NCBI GenBank assembly: GCA_913775315.1
Contig: CAJYIX010000021.1
Coordinates: 1-49,096, forward strand
Length of the DNA: 49,096 nt
Direction of reading: 5' to 3'
Source: an uncultured Sphingomonas sp.
Lineage (GTDB): Bacteria > Pseudomonadota > Alphaproteobacteria > Sphingomonadales > Sphingomonadaceae
Numbering within the stretch: position 1 is the first letter of the stretch; every line of letters begins with the position of its first letter. The translations under genes were made by a program, and so were the position numbers. Below the pieces are notes generated by a model. That model made no database searches, was not told the DNA's origin, and saw only the letters and a program-made list of their open reading frames with translations. Below, one piece after another: positions 8,515-18,695 of the stretch.

Positions 8515-9540
8515 ATGCAAATTCCCGACACGCTCACCGACCTGATCGGCAACCCCGCCTGGCTCGCGCATCGCTATGATCCGGGTCACGACGCCTTCCA
8601 CTTTCGCTGGGTCGACCGTGATCGCCACGCCGCAACGACGTTCCTGACCGAGGAGGCGTTGGTCGACGCGCCCGGCCCCATCCCCGTCGCGCGCACGGAC
8701 ACGGCCACGCCAGTCACGACACCGCTCCATTTCATCTTCCATTCCGCCTATTGCTGTTCGACGATGCTCGCGCGGGCGTTCGACGCCCCCGGCACTTCGA
8801 TGGCGCTCAAGGAACCGCTGCTGCTCAACGACATGGTGGGCTGGCGGCGGCGCGGCGGCGAACCGGCGCGGGTGGCTGAGGTGCTCGACCGGACGCTGGC
8901 GCTGCTCGCCCGGCCCTTCGCACCGAACGAGGCCGTCGTCGTCAAGCCGTCGAACGTGGTCAATGCGCTCGCCCCGGTGATCCTGGCTTTGCGGCCGGAG
9001 GCGAAGGCGCTGCTGCTTCACGCGCCACTGCCCGCCTATCTGCGCTCGATCGCGAAGAAGGACATGTGGGGCCGGCTCTGGGTCCGCGAATTGCTGATCG
9101 GGTTGTTGAAGGACGGGCTCGTCGACCTTGGCTTCGATACCGAGGGCTATCTCGCGCTCACCGATCTTCAGGTCGCGGCGGTGGGCTGGCTGGCGCAGCA
9201 CGCGTTGTTCGCACGCACGGTCGAGCGATACGGCCCCGCGCGCGTCGCGACGCTGGACAGCGAAACGCTGGTGGCCCGCCCGCGCGATGCGATGGCCGCG
9301 CTGGTCCGCCTGTACGGCCTGTCGATCGACGCGGCCGGCATCGAGGCGATCGTCGCCGGTCCTGCGTTCACCCGCCACTCGAAACTGTCGGCCGAATTCG
9401 GCGCGGCCGAGCGCGCCGCCGAGCATCGCGATGCGGCCGATCTTCACGGCGACGAGATCGCCAAGGTCGTCGTCTGGGCAGAGGCGACGGCGAAGAGCGC
9501 GGGCATCCCCCTCCCGCTCGGCGCCCGCCTGATCGATTGA
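8515..9540 (+). CDS. Sulfotransferase-like P-loop protein
   Basis: A 341-residue cytosolic protein resembling the PAPS-dependent sulfotransferase fold. The segment FIFHSAYCCSTMLARAF (about residues 72-88) sits where sulfotransferases have the 5'-phosphosulfate-binding loop (typically SGST), followed by LKEPLLLND. The C-terminal part has the helix pattern seen in the family, with a His/Lys-containing stretch (FTRHSKLS). The CCST variant is not the canonical loop, so activity is not certain. Start at 8515 is the first Met before a normal globular sequence; upstream codons are an arginine run. It converges on the TonB receptor gene, with a bidirectional terminator between. Confidence 0.65.
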   Translation: MQIPDTLTDLIGNPAWLAHRYDPGHDAFHFRWVDRDRHAATTFLTEEALVDAPGPIPVARTDTATPVTTPLHFIFHSAYCCSTMLARAFDAPGTSMALKEPLLLNDMVGWRRRGGEPARVAEVLDRTLALLARPFAPNEAVVVKPSNVVNALAPVILALRPEAKALLLHAPLPAYLRSIAKKDMWGRLWVRELLIGLLKDGLVDLGFDTEGYLALTDLQVAAVGWLAQHALFARTVERYGPARVATLDSETLVARPRDAMAALVRLYGLSIDAAGIEAIVAGPAFTRHSKLSAEFGAAERAAEHRDAADLHGDEIAKVVVWAEATAKSAGIPLPLGARLID

Positions 9541-9549
9541 CGAAAAAAA

Positions 9550-9575
9550 GGGGGCCGGACCGAAGTCCGACCCCC
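9550..9575. terminator. Bidirectional rho-independent terminator
   Basis: Stem GGGGGCCGGAC / GTCCGACCCCC with loop CGAA (9561-9564) and one internal mismatch. It is preceded by seven A (9543-9549) and followed by ATTTT, so it can terminate the sulfotransferase-like gene from the left and the TonB receptor gene from the right. Confidence 0.85.
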
Positions 9576-9598
9576 CATTTTCTGGCCCAATCCGAAGA

Positions 9599-12500
9599 TT
9601 AGAACTTCAGGCGAGCGCTCGCCGAGAAGCGACGGCCCAGCGCGTCGTAGGTCGACGGATAGACGTTGCCGCTGTTGTACGTCGTGGCGCCGACCGTGTT
9701 GCCGACCACCGTGGGCTGGTTGTCGAACAGGTTGATCGCCGCGATCGAGAACGCGAGGTTGTCGGTCGCATTGAAGCGCATCGTCAGGTCGAAATAATGC
9801 TCCTCCGGGATACGGCGGAACTCGGGGTTGACGATGCAGCCGTCCGGATCCGCACCCTGCGGGTCCGCGCAGCCCGCGCCGACCGCAGCCGCGAGGTCGT
9901 CGGCGAACGCCGCCGGCTCGTACTGGACCGAGTCGATGAAGCGCCACAGCAGCGACACGTCGACGTCGCCCACGGTGAGCGTGGTGCGCTGCGAGAACTG
10001 GAACTCGGGCTGGATCGAGCCCGTGAACGAGCAGTTCACGCTGTAGAAGCCGACGCACTCACGATCGAGGCCGGTCGGGGTCGCCTGGTACTTGGACGAG
10101 TGCGTCCAGTTGCCGACGAAGCCGAGCGACAGGCGGCCGAAGCTGCCCAGACCCGTGGTGTAGTTCATCGTCACGTCGACGCCGTCGGTCTCGAGCTTGC
10201 CGAGGTTGCTGAGCGGCGCGAACAGGCCCGGCGCGAGGTCCGGAGCGCCGTCGAGCGCACCGGTGACCGAGTTACGACGGATCACGGTGCAGGCCGTGCT
10301 CGTCGCGCTGGCCGCCGACAGGTTGTTGAAGCACGCACCGATCAGATCGCCCGGCAGCGGCGCGCCGACAACATCCTTGACCTTGATGTTGTAATAGTCG
10401 GCCGACAGCGTGAAGCCCGGGATGAACGAAGGCGTCAGCACCGCGCCCGCCGTCCACGTGCTGGCGGTTTCCGGCTGAAGGTTCAGGTTACCACCGCTGG
10501 TGATGTTGGCCTGGCCCGCAGTCGGGTTGTTGATCGAGCCGATCGTCCCGGCCGGCGCACCCTGCGCAAGGCAGACCGCGCGCAGGTTGGCGTTGGCGAC
10601 CGGCGCCGCACCGGCGCAGGGATCGATCGACAGGTTGGTGAGCACCGTGTTCAGCGGCGAGAAGAGCTCGCTGATGTTCGGCGCGCGGACGGCGCGGTTG
10701 TAGTTGCCGCGGATGCGGACGCCGTCGGTGGGCTCCCAGGTGCCGCCGGCCTTCCAGGTCGTGGTCTCGAACGTCGGGTTGCCCGGCGAGTTGACCTTGT
10801 AGCTGGAATAGCGCGCGCCGCCTTCGATCGTCAGGCTCTTGAAGAAGGGCTTGTCGCTGACGAGCGGCACGATGAGCTCGCCGAACGCTTCCCAGACGTT
10901 GAAGCCGCCGTTGATGTTCGGGGCCGCACCGCCCGCACCGCCGAGCTCGCCCGGCGTCTGCGCCAGCGTATCCGACGCCTGCTGCGCGGTGTATTCGCGG
11001 AACTCGCCGCCGATGGCGACGCCGACCGCTTCGGTCGCCCACGGGAGCGAGAAGCCGAGGTCACCGCTGACCGTGCCGCGAACCTGACCCAGCGAGGTGC
11101 GGTTCGTCGTGCTGCTGGCAGCCGACAGGAAGTTGGTCGCCGCGGTGGTCAGCGAGCCCTCGGGCCCGAAGAAGTTCGCGGGGACGCAGCCGCCGTTCTG
11201 GTTCTGGCAGACCGGCGCCGCAGCCGTGCCGTCGACCAGCAACGACTGGCGGACGCGCGAGGTGAGGATGTAGCCACCCAGCGTCTGGATGTTCTCGCTC
11301 TCGCCGTACGAACCGCCGATATCCCAGTCGAGGTTGTCGGTCAGCGCGCCGCGGAAGCCGAGGCGGTAATCGAAGAACGTCGTCTGGAAGGTCGAGGTAC
11401 GCGGACCTGCCTCGGTCGTACGACGCGACAGGTTGAACGTGACCTCACGGTAGTTCGGGTCGGTGCGGCCCGTCGCGGTCGCGGCGGCGGCGCACTGCGC
11501 CGGCGTGAAGCGCGGCGTGTAGGTTGCCTGGCCCGAGACCGAGGCGCCAGCGGCGTTCACGCCGGTGACGGTCGGCGCGACGTTGAACGCGCAAAGCTGA
11601 TTGCGCAGGTTCGCGGGCAGGAACGGGTTGTTGAGGTTGACGGTGACCGACGAGCCGAACGAACCCGACGGCGCGATGATCGTCTCGACGGTGTTCTTCG
11701 AGAAGATGCCGCGCGAATAGACTTCGATCGCGTCCGAGATCTCGTAACGCGCCGAGCCGAAGATGTTGTAGCGCTCGAACGGCGTCTGGAAGATGTTGTA
11801 CGGGTTGAAGTTGAACGGCGCGTACGCGGCGCGTGCGAAGCCGGTCGCCGGGTCGATCTGACGGTTGCCGCCGTTGGCGACGCCGCCGGTGACCGGGGCG
11901 AGGATCGGCACGCCGGCCGCCGTCACGCCCGTCTGGACGAACGCCGGGGTCGTGTTGATGACGCCGTTGGTCTGCGGACGCGTGCCCGAGATCGTCGAGG
12001 GCACCGAGGTGCCCGAACCGCCACCGCGGCCGGTGTAGCTGTCGACCTGCGTGATCGAGAAGTCGCGATCGCCCTGATAGACGGGATCGGCTTCCTGATA
12101 GCCGATGCTCAGCACGGCGTTACCGCGGCCATCCGCGAAGTTCGCGCCGATCGTCGCGTCGATGCGGAAGATGTTGCCGTCGCCGCGCTCGGTGATCTGC
12201 TCCGAGGCGTTGACCTCGAGGCCGGCGAAGTCGGTGCGCGTGACGAAGTTCACGACGCCGGTGATGGCGTCCGCACCATAGGTCGTCACGGCGGCGCCCG
12301 TCAGCGAGTCGACGCGCTGGACGATCGCGAGCGGGATGTTGTTGAGGTCGACGCGGCCGACCAGCTCCGACGGGGCCAGACGCACGCCGTCGAGGAGGAC
12401 GACGTTGCGGTTCGAGCCGAGGCCGCGAAGGTCGACGTACGCCGCACCGCCGTTGCCGTTGTTGACCGCCGAACCGATCGACGGAACCGCACCCGGCAGT

Positions 12501-12802
12501 TCGCGCAGCAGCTGCTCGGCCGTGTTGGTCTGGCGAAGATCGATTTCGTCGGCGCCGACGGCGTTCACCGGGCTCGACGAGACGAGATTGGGGTTGCGGA
12601 TCAGCGAGCCGGTGACGACGATGTCCTCGCCGGTGTTGGTCGCCTCAGCAGCCTGCTCGCTGGGCGTCGCAGTGTCCTGGTTGACGGTGGGGGTCGTCTC
12701 CGGCGTCGCGGGCACGGCCTGTGCGAAGGCCGGCGTGGCGGCGAAGGCCGAGCCGATAATCAGCGTCGAGGCCAGCAGCCTCTGGCGAGTCAGCTTCTTC
12801 AT
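9599..12802 (-). CDS. TonB-dependent outer-membrane receptor
   Basis: Outer-membrane active transporter of 1067 residues. A Sec signal (residues 1-27, ending ATPAFAQ) is followed by an acidic Thr/Pro linker, a TonB-box-like segment (EDIVVTGSL), a plug domain (about 65-190, with LRGLGSNRNVVLLDGVR and ADAITGVVNFVTR) and a 22-strand barrel ending in Phe (FSASARLKF). There is no N-terminal STN signalling domain, so transcriptional signalling through an anti-sigma factor is not expected. The family of such Asn/Gly-rich sphingomonad receptors takes up siderophores, oligosaccharides or peptides; the ligand is not deducible. Neighbouring modification enzymes may point to a peptide or glycan (inference). 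Confidence 0.95.
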   Translation of the reverse strand: MKKLTRQRLLASTLIIGSAFAATPAFAQAVPATPETTPTVNQDTATPSEQAAEATNTGEDIVVTGSLIRNPNLVSSSPVNAVGADEIDLRQTNTAEQLLRELPGAVPSIGSAVNNGNGGAAYVDLRGLGSNRNVVLLDGVRLAPSELVGRVDLNNIPLAIVQRVDSLTGAAVTTYGADAITGVVNFVTRTDFAGLEVNASEQITERGDGNIFRIDATIGANFADGRGNAVLSIGYQEADPVYQGDRDFSITQVDSYTGRGGGSGTSVPSTISGTRPQTNGVINTTPAFVQTGVTAAGVPILAPVTGGVANGGNRQIDPATGFARAAYAPFNFNPYNIFQTPFERYNIFGSARYEISDAIEVYSRGIFSKNTVETIIAPSGSFGSSVTVNLNNPFLPANLRNQLCAFNVAPTVTGVNAAGASVSGQATYTPRFTPAQCAAAATATGRTDPNYREVTFNLSRRTTEAGPRTSTFQTTFFDYRLGFRGALTDNLDWDIGGSYGESENIQTLGGYILTSRVRQSLLVDGTAAAPVCQNQNGGCVPANFFGPEGSLTTAATNFLSAASSTTNRTSLGQVRGTVSGDLGFSLPWATEAVGVAIGGEFREYTAQQASDTLAQTPGELGGAGGAAPNINGGFNVWEAFGELIVPLVSDKPFFKSLTIEGGARYSSYKVNSPGNPTFETTTWKAGGTWEPTDGVRIRGNYNRAVRAPNISELFSPLNTVLTNLSIDPCAGAAPVANANLRAVCLAQGAPAGTIGSINNPTAGQANITSGGNLNLQPETASTWTAGAVLTPSFIPGFTLSADYYNIKVKDVVGAPLPGDLIGACFNNLSAASATSTACTVIRRNSVTGALDGAPDLAPGLFAPLSNLGKLETDGVDVTMNYTTGLGSFGRLSLGFVGNWTHSSKYQATPTGLDRECVGFYSVNCSFTGSIQPEFQFSQRTTLTVGDVDVSLLWRFIDSVQYEPAAFADDLAAAVGAGCADPQGADPDGCIVNPEFRRIPEEHYFDLTMRFNATDNLAFSIAAINLFDNQPTVVGNTVGATTYNSGNVYPSTYDALGRRFSASARLKF

Positions 12803-12933
12803 TGGTTGCGCTTTCCCTTTTTACCTCGCGCCGTTTTCCGACACGGCGCGATTCACCGGTCCCTGAAACCGGCATGGTCAAAATCTAAGGCCAGCTTCGT
12901 TCCGCGAGCAACGAGATTCCATGGCCGTGCGCG

Positions 12934-12947
12934 GTTTCGAACGAAAC
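12934..12947. promoter_or_regulatory. Inverted repeat in the divergent TonB receptor / exported protein intergenic region
   Basis: GTTTCG-AA-CGAAAC, six-base arms, midway in the 224-base gap between the divergent genes at 12802 and 13027. It could be an operator controlling one or both. The rest of this gap shows no other gene and no clear sigma70 promoter. Confidence 0.3.
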
Positions 12948-13026
12948 GGTGGCATTATAGTCACAGTTCTGTCACGCCCCGCGATCAGCTAGCAGCGACC
13001 AAGACACGGACGAAGGGCAGGACGAT

Positions 13027-13572
13027 ATGCGGGGAGCGTTGATTCTGGGCATCACCCTGGCGGCGGTGGCGGGCGCGCCCGTCGCGGCGCAGGACGGGCG
13101 CGGTGAAGCACGCGCGGACGGGCTGGCGGGCGCGCTGGCCGCGTGCCGCGCGATCGGCGGCGATGCCGAGCGGCTCGCCTGTTTCGACAAGGCCGCAGCC
13201 GCGCTCCTGACTGCGAAGGACGACGGCCAGGTCGTCATCCTCGACCGCGAGGGGATGCGCCGTGCCAAGCGCCGCGTCTTCGGTTTCCAGCTCCCCCGCC
13301 TCGGCCTGTTCGGCGACGGCAAGGACGACGAGGGCAAGGGCGAGCCCGAGGTGAAGGAGATCGATTCGACGATCACCCGCGTCGTTTCCGCGGGCGGCGG
13401 CACCTATATCCTCGGCCTGGCGGACGGGTCGACCTGGCAGACGACCGAGGGACGGACCAACTTCGTCCCGCGCCGCGACGAGGCGGTGAAGATCGAGGTC
13501 GGCATTCTCGGCAGCTACAATCTGAAGGTTGCCGGCTCCAACCGCTCGGTCAAGGCCAAGCGGGTTCGCTGA
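13027..13572 (+). CDS. Exported protein of unknown function
   Basis: Not recognised. The 181-residue protein has a Sec signal (MRGALILGITLAAVAGAPVAAQ). A disulfide-prone motif follows (CRAIGGDAERLACFD), a C-x(n)-D-x2-RL-x-C-[FY]-D pattern found in many exported proteobacterial proteins and not diagnostic. A charged linker (GDGKDDEGKGEPEVKEID) leads to a C-terminal beta-rich domain (about 115-175, ITRVVSAGGGTYILGLADG), which looks like a small barrel, with a basic tail. The ribosome-binding site AAGGGCAGGA precedes the ATG. It is single, divergent from the TonB receptor gene and convergent with ligC. Confidence 0.75.
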   Translation: MRGALILGITLAAVAGAPVAAQDGRGEARADGLAGALAACRAIGGDAERLACFDKAAAALLTAKDDGQVVILDREGMRRAKRRVFGFQLPRLGLFGDGKDDEGKGEPEVKEIDSTITRVVSAGGGTYILGLADGSTWQTTEGRTNFVPRRDEAVKIEVGILGSYNLKVAGSNRSVKAKRVR

Positions 13573-13615
13573 CGAACGGGGGGCGGCGCCGCACGGGCGC
13601 CCGCCCCCTCGCCGT

Positions 13616-14557
13616 TCAGCCGGCGAGCTGTCGCTCCAGCTCGCCGAGCACGCGGTAGCAGGGCAGCACCTGCGCGACGCTCGAATTGGGCTCGCGCCCC
13701 TCGCGGATCGCGGCGACGAACTCGCGGTCCTGAAGCTCGATGCCGTTGGTCGAAACCGCGACGCCGCTCACGTCGATCGGCTCCTCCTTGCCCGTCACCA
13801 GGTCGTCGTAGCGCGCGATATAGGTCGCGCTGTCGCCGATATAGCGGAAGAAGGTGCCGAGCGGCCCGTCGTTGTTGAAGCTCAAGGACAGCGTACAGAT
13901 GGCCCCGCTCTCCGCCTTGAGCTGGATCGACATGTCCATCGCGATGCCCAGTTCGGGATGGATCGGCCCCTGCATCGCATGGGCGGCGACGATCGGTCCC
14001 GCTTGATACGCGAACAGGTCGACGGTGTGTGCAGCGTGGTGCCACAGGAGGTGGTCGGTCCACGAGCGTGGCTCGCCCTTCGCATTGATGTTGCGGCGGC
14101 GGAAGAAATAGGTCTGAACGTCCATCTGCTGGACGTTGAACTCGCCCGCTTCGATCCGTTCGTGCACGTACTGGTGCGACGGATTGAAGCGGCGCGTATG
14201 CCCGACCATGCAGACGAGGCCCGTCTCACGCTGCTTGGCCATCACCGCCTCTGCATCAGCCCAGCTGTCGGCGAGCGGGATCTCCACCTCGACATGCTTG
14301 CCCGCTTCCATGCACTGGATCGCCTGGGCGGCGTGCATCTGCGTCGGCGTCGCGAGAATCACCGCGTCGAGGCCCGGCTGCTCCAGCGCCTCTGCAAGGT
14401 CGGTGCAGGCATGGGCGATGCCGTATTTGGCCGCCACCGTTTGAGTGGGCTCCAGATTGCGGCCTACGATCGAGATCACCTCGACCCCGTCGATCTGTTT
14501 CAGGGCATCGAGGTGCTTTTCGCCGAAGGCACCGGCACCGGCGAGCGCGATTTTCAT
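13616..14557 (-). CDS. ligC: 4-carboxy-2-hydroxymuconate-6-semialdehyde dehydrogenase
   Basis: Gfo/Idh/MocA-family NAD(P)-dependent dehydrogenase that oxidises the hemiacetal form of the protocatechuate ring-cleavage product to 2-pyrone-4,6-dicarboxylate. The 313-residue protein starts with the Rossmann motif IALAGAGAFGEKHLDAL; the interior (CMEAGKHVEVEIPLADSWAD, VCMVGHTRRFNPSHQY, SWTDHLLWHHAAHTVDLFAY) is very close to what I know of LigC from Sphingobium SYK-6. It is last in the lig operon, 46 bases after ligB. The specific assignment rests on sequence resemblance plus direct linkage to ligAB. Confidence 0.92.
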   Translation of the reverse strand: MKIALAGAGAFGEKHLDALKQIDGVEVISIVGRNLEPTQTVAAKYGIAHACTDLAEALEQPGLDAVILATPTQMHAAQAIQCMEAGKHVEVEIPLADSWADAEAVMAKQRETGLVCMVGHTRRFNPSHQYVHERIEAGEFNVQQMDVQTYFFRRRNINAKGEPRSWTDHLLWHHAAHTVDLFAYQAGPIVAAHAMQGPIHPELGIAMDMSIQLKAESGAICTLSLSFNNDGPLGTFFRYIGDSATYIARYDDLVTGKEEPIDVSGVAVSTNGIELQDREFVAAIREGREPNSSVAQVLPCYRVLGELERQLAG

Positions 14558-14603
14558 GGGGAACTCCAGGGAAAGCCCCTCCCGAAACGGGAGAAAGGAA
14601 AAA

Positions 14604-15912
<1,309 letters not shown>

Positions 15913-15928
15913 CGGTGCCTCTCCTTGG

Positions 15929-16804
15929 CTATTCCGCGGCCTCGGCGCGCGAACGGCCGAGCAGCATGTCGAGTTTCGCGGTCAGTCCATCCGGCACCTG
16001 CGCGCCGGGCCGGGCGAGCGCATCCTGCCGCTCGACGGTCGCCCGCGTCATCGCGCTGCCGGTGCCGAACGCGTCGAGCGTCTTCACCACCTCGCGCATC
16101 TCCTCGGCGCGGCGGCGGCCGTGGAGCATCATGCGGTCGAGATTATAGTCGGCGGTCGCGGCCCAGCCGCGCGGCGGCGGGCTGGCGTCGAGCGATGCGA
16201 TCACCGCATCCAGCACACCCGCGGTTTCGGCGGCGAGGACGCATTCGGCGGTCAGCGCCTCGATCCCCTTGACCATTACCGAGCGGATCATCTTGACCGA
16301 GGATGCAGCGCCGACCGGGCCGTCGATGACGGAGATATCGGTAAATCCGGCGCGAGACAGGGCGGTCGCGGCATCGACGGCGGGGGCGCCGCTCAGCAGC
16401 AGCGGTACCGCGAGCCGCTTGGGGAACACCGGCGCCAGCACGGCGACATCGATGTACCGCCCGCCTGCCCGCTCGACCGCAGCCTGCGCCGCGCGCTTGG
16501 TGTCGGGGGCGACGCTATTCAGATCGCAGTAGAGTTGGCCGGGCACGATCGCATGGGCGGCCACCATCGCCGCCTCCAGCGCGCTCCCTGCCGTCACGAG
16601 CGAGAGGATGAGGTCCGCGCCCTCGATCGCCGCCGCGACATCCTGCGCGGCGACGACGCGGTGCGCCGTCATCCGTTTGAGCATCGCTTCGCATGCGGCC
16701 GGATCGTCGAGCTTCAGGTCATAGGCAGCGGTCGGCACGGACCAAGCGCCGGCAAAGGCGCCCGCCGCTTCCCCGAACCCGATCGTGGCGATCCTCTCGA
16801 CCAT
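15929..16804 (-). CDS. DUF1932-domain NAD(P)-dependent oxidoreductase, first gene of the lig operon
   Basis: A 291-residue member of the 6-phosphogluconate/3-hydroxyisobutyrate dehydrogenase superfamily. The N-terminal Rossmann domain begins ERIATIGFGEAAGAFAGAW, where the usual GxGxxG has become GFGEAA. Cofactor-domain features are SLVTAGSALEAA and YCDLNSVAPDTKRA. The helical C-terminal half (GPVGAASSVKMIRSVMVKGI..., ERMMLHGRRRAEEM) fits DUF1932. The exact reaction is unknown; its place 16 bases before ligA suggests a role in aromatic-acid catabolism. Start at 16804 (MVERIATIG) is preferred over a Met 11 codons upstream that would add an Arg/Gly tail. Confidence 0.8.
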   Translation of the reverse strand: MVERIATIGFGEAAGAFAGAWSVPTAAYDLKLDDPAACEAMLKRMTAHRVVAAQDVAAAIEGADLILSLVTAGSALEAAMVAAHAIVPGQLYCDLNSVAPDTKRAAQAAVERAGGRYIDVAVLAPVFPKRLAVPLLLSGAPAVDAATALSRAGFTDISVIDGPVGAASSVKMIRSVMVKGIEALTAECVLAAETAGVLDAVIASLDASPPPRGWAATADYNLDRMMLHGRRRAEEMREVVKTLDAFGTGSAMTRATVERQDALARPGAQVPDGLTAKLDMLLGRSRAEAAE

Positions 16805-16837
16805 GGCCGGACCCTGCCGGCCCCGCCCCCGCCCCAC

Positions 16838-16868
16838 AAATCGAAAGCCGCCGCCGGCTATTCGATTT
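16838..16868 (-). terminator. Probable terminator after pckA
   Basis: Hairpin AAATCGAA-AGCCG, loop CCGC, CGGCT-A-TTCGATTT: 13 base pairs with one bulged A, between the pckA stop and the start of the lig operon on the same strand. The transcript would read hairpin then TTTGTGG, so the U-run is short. It separates the two transcription units. Confidence 0.55.
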
Positions 16869-16896
16869 GCGGAAGTGGGCCTCGAAAGTCGACGGC

Positions 16897-18510
16897 TTAC
16901 TCGGCCGCCTCGGCGAAGCGAGCGGGCGCTGCCTGACGCACGCCATCCTCGACATGCTCCTCGAACGGCGCAAAGTTCTCGACGAACAGGTCGACCAGCC
17001 GCGCCGCGGCCTCGTCATATTCGGCGGGGTTCGCCCAGGTCGACCGCGGGTCGAGGATCGACGCGTCGACACCCGGCACCGCGACCGGCACCATAAAGCC
17101 GAAGTTCGGATCGCGGCGGAACTCCACATCCTTGAGGCTGCCGTCGAGCGCGGCGTTGAGCAGCGCGCGCGTCGCCTTGATCGGCATCCGCTTGCCGACG
17201 CCGTACTTGCCGCCGGTCCAGCCGGTGTTGACCAGCCAGCAATCCACCCCGCCCTTGGCGATCCGCTCCTTGAGGAGGTTGCCGTAGACCGAGGGATGAC
17301 GCGGCATGAACGGCGCGCCGAAGCAGGTCGAGAAAACGGGCTCGGGCTCGGTCACGCCGATCTCGGTCCCCGCTACCTTCGAGGTATAGCCAGACAGGAA
17401 ATGGTACATCGCCTGTTCGGGCGTCAGCTTGGCGATCGGGGGCAGCACGCCGAACGCATCGGCGGTGAGCATCACGATGTTCTTCGGCACCGGCCCCAGA
17501 TTGTCGGCGCTGGCATTGGGGATAAAGTCGATCGGATAGGCGCCGCGGCTGTTCTCGGCCAGCGTCGCATCGTCGAAGTCGAGCTCGCGCGTCGCCTCAT
17601 CCATCACGACGTTCTCGAGCACCGTGCCGAACCGCTTCGTCGTGGCGAAAATCTCCGGCTCGGCCTCTTCGGACAGGCGGATCATCTTGGCATAGCAGCC
17701 GCCCTCGAAGTTGAAGACGTTGGTGTCCGACCAGCCATGCTCGTCGTCGCCGATCAGCGTGCGGCTGGCGTCAGCCGACAGCGTCGTCTTGCCCGTCCCC
17801 GACAGGCCGAAGAACACCGCGCTGCCGCCCTCTGCGCCGATGTTCGCCGAGCAATGCATCGGCATCACGCCCTTTTCAGGGAGGAGGTAGTTGAGCAGGC
17901 CGAACACCGACTTCTTCATTTCGCCGGCGTATTTGGTGCCGCCGATCAGGATCATCTTCTCGCCGATGTTGACCGCGATCACGGTCTCGGTCCGGCAGCC
18001 GTGGCGCGCGGGATCGGCGCGGAAATCGGGCAGGTCGATGATCGTGAAGTCGGGGACGAAATCCGCCAATTCCGCCGCCTCGGGCCGCACCAGCATCGTG
18101 CGGATGAACAGGTTGTGCCACGCCAGCGTGTTGATGACGCGCACGTTGACGCGGTGCTCCGCCTGCGACCCGCCATAAAGGTCCTGGACGAACAGCTCGT
18201 CGGCCTTGGCGACCTCGGCGAGGAAGTCGGCCTTGAGCGCGGCGAACGCCTCGGGCGTCATCGGCTTGTTCGACTTGCCCCACCAGACGCTGTCCTCGGT
18301 CTCGGCATCGCGGACCATGAACTTGTCCTGCGCCGAGCGGCCAGTGTGGCGGCCCGTCTCGACCACCAGCGGCCCGTCCTTCGCCAGCCGCCCCTCGCCG
18401 CGCGCCACCGCCTGCTCGAACAACGGCGCGGTGCCGAGATTCCAGTGAAGCGTCGCGCGCGTCGAGATGCCCTGCGCGTCGAGGCCGTGGCGGGGGGTGC
18501 GATCGGTCAC
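16897..18510 (-). CDS. pckA: Phosphoenolpyruvate carboxykinase (ATP)
   Basis: Converts oxaloacetate and ATP to PEP, CO2 and ADP, the entry step of gluconeogenesis, in the cytosol. The product is 537 residues, the normal length. The P-loop [13 protein letters not shown] and the kinase-2-like [20 protein letters not shown] are intact, as are [14 protein letters not shown] and [15 protein letters not shown] near the active site. The start is a GTG at 18510, chosen because AGGAGA lies eight bases upstream and it gives the family length; earlier ATG codons would add an unusual tail across the palindrome at 18545. Expression is probably controlled by carbon source. Confidence 0.96.
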   Translation of the reverse strand: MTDRTPRHGLDAQGISTRATLHWNLGTAPLFEQAVARGEGRLAKDGPLVVETGRHTGRSAQDKFMVRDAETEDSVWWGKSNKPMTPEAFAALKADFLAEVAKADELFVQDLYGGSQAEHRVNVRVINTLAWHNLFIRTMLVRPEAAELADFVPDFTIIDLPDFRADPARHGCRTETVIAVNIGEKMILIGGTKYAGEMKKSVFGLLNYLLPEKGVMPMHCSANIGAEGGSAVFFGLSGTGKTTLSADASRTLIGDDEHGWSDTNVFNFEGGCYAKMIRLSEEAEPEIFATTKRFGTVLENVVMDEATRELDFDDATLAENSRGAYPIDFIPNASADNLGPVPKNIVMLTADAFGVLPPIAKLTPEQAMYHFLSGYTSKVAGTEIGVTEPEPVFSTCFGAPFMPRHPSVYGNLLKERIAKGGVDCWLVNTGWTGGKYGVGKRMPIKATRALLNAALDGSLKDVEFRRDPNFGFMVPVAVPGVDASILDPRSTWANPAEYDEAAARLVDLFVENFAPFEEHVEDGVRQAAPARFAEAAE

Positions 18511-18544
18511 GTCGGTCTCTCCTGTGGGCGCATGCTGCGCCGCC

Positions 18545-18558
18545 GCATACGTATGCAG
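18545..18558 (-). promoter_or_regulatory. Palindrome upstream of pckA, shared with tpiA
   Basis: On the coding strand the sequence is CTGCATACGTATGC, containing the perfect 12-base palindrome GCATACGTATGC, 35 bases before the pckA GTG. A related CATATGCGCATG lies about 15 bases further upstream. The same 14-mer with one mismatch lies in front of tpiA, so this is a candidate operator of a central-carbon regulator. Confidence 0.45.
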
Positions 18559-18695
18559 AATAGTCATGCGCATATGTCGGGAGCGCGCGTTCGTCAAATA
18601 CCCGGATCAGGCTGAACCCGCCCGGCGCGATACCGCGCCGACGACGCCCGCCAGCATGTTCTTGATGTGTTCCGAAGCGGCGGCTATCAGACGCT

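Noticed and set aside
9797-13042. Open frame of over 1000 codons on the plus strand, opposite the TonB receptor gene
   Set aside because: It is extremely Arg/Asp/Val-rich with no recognisable domain, and lies exactly antisense to a clear TonB receptor; GC-rich codon bias creates such frames.
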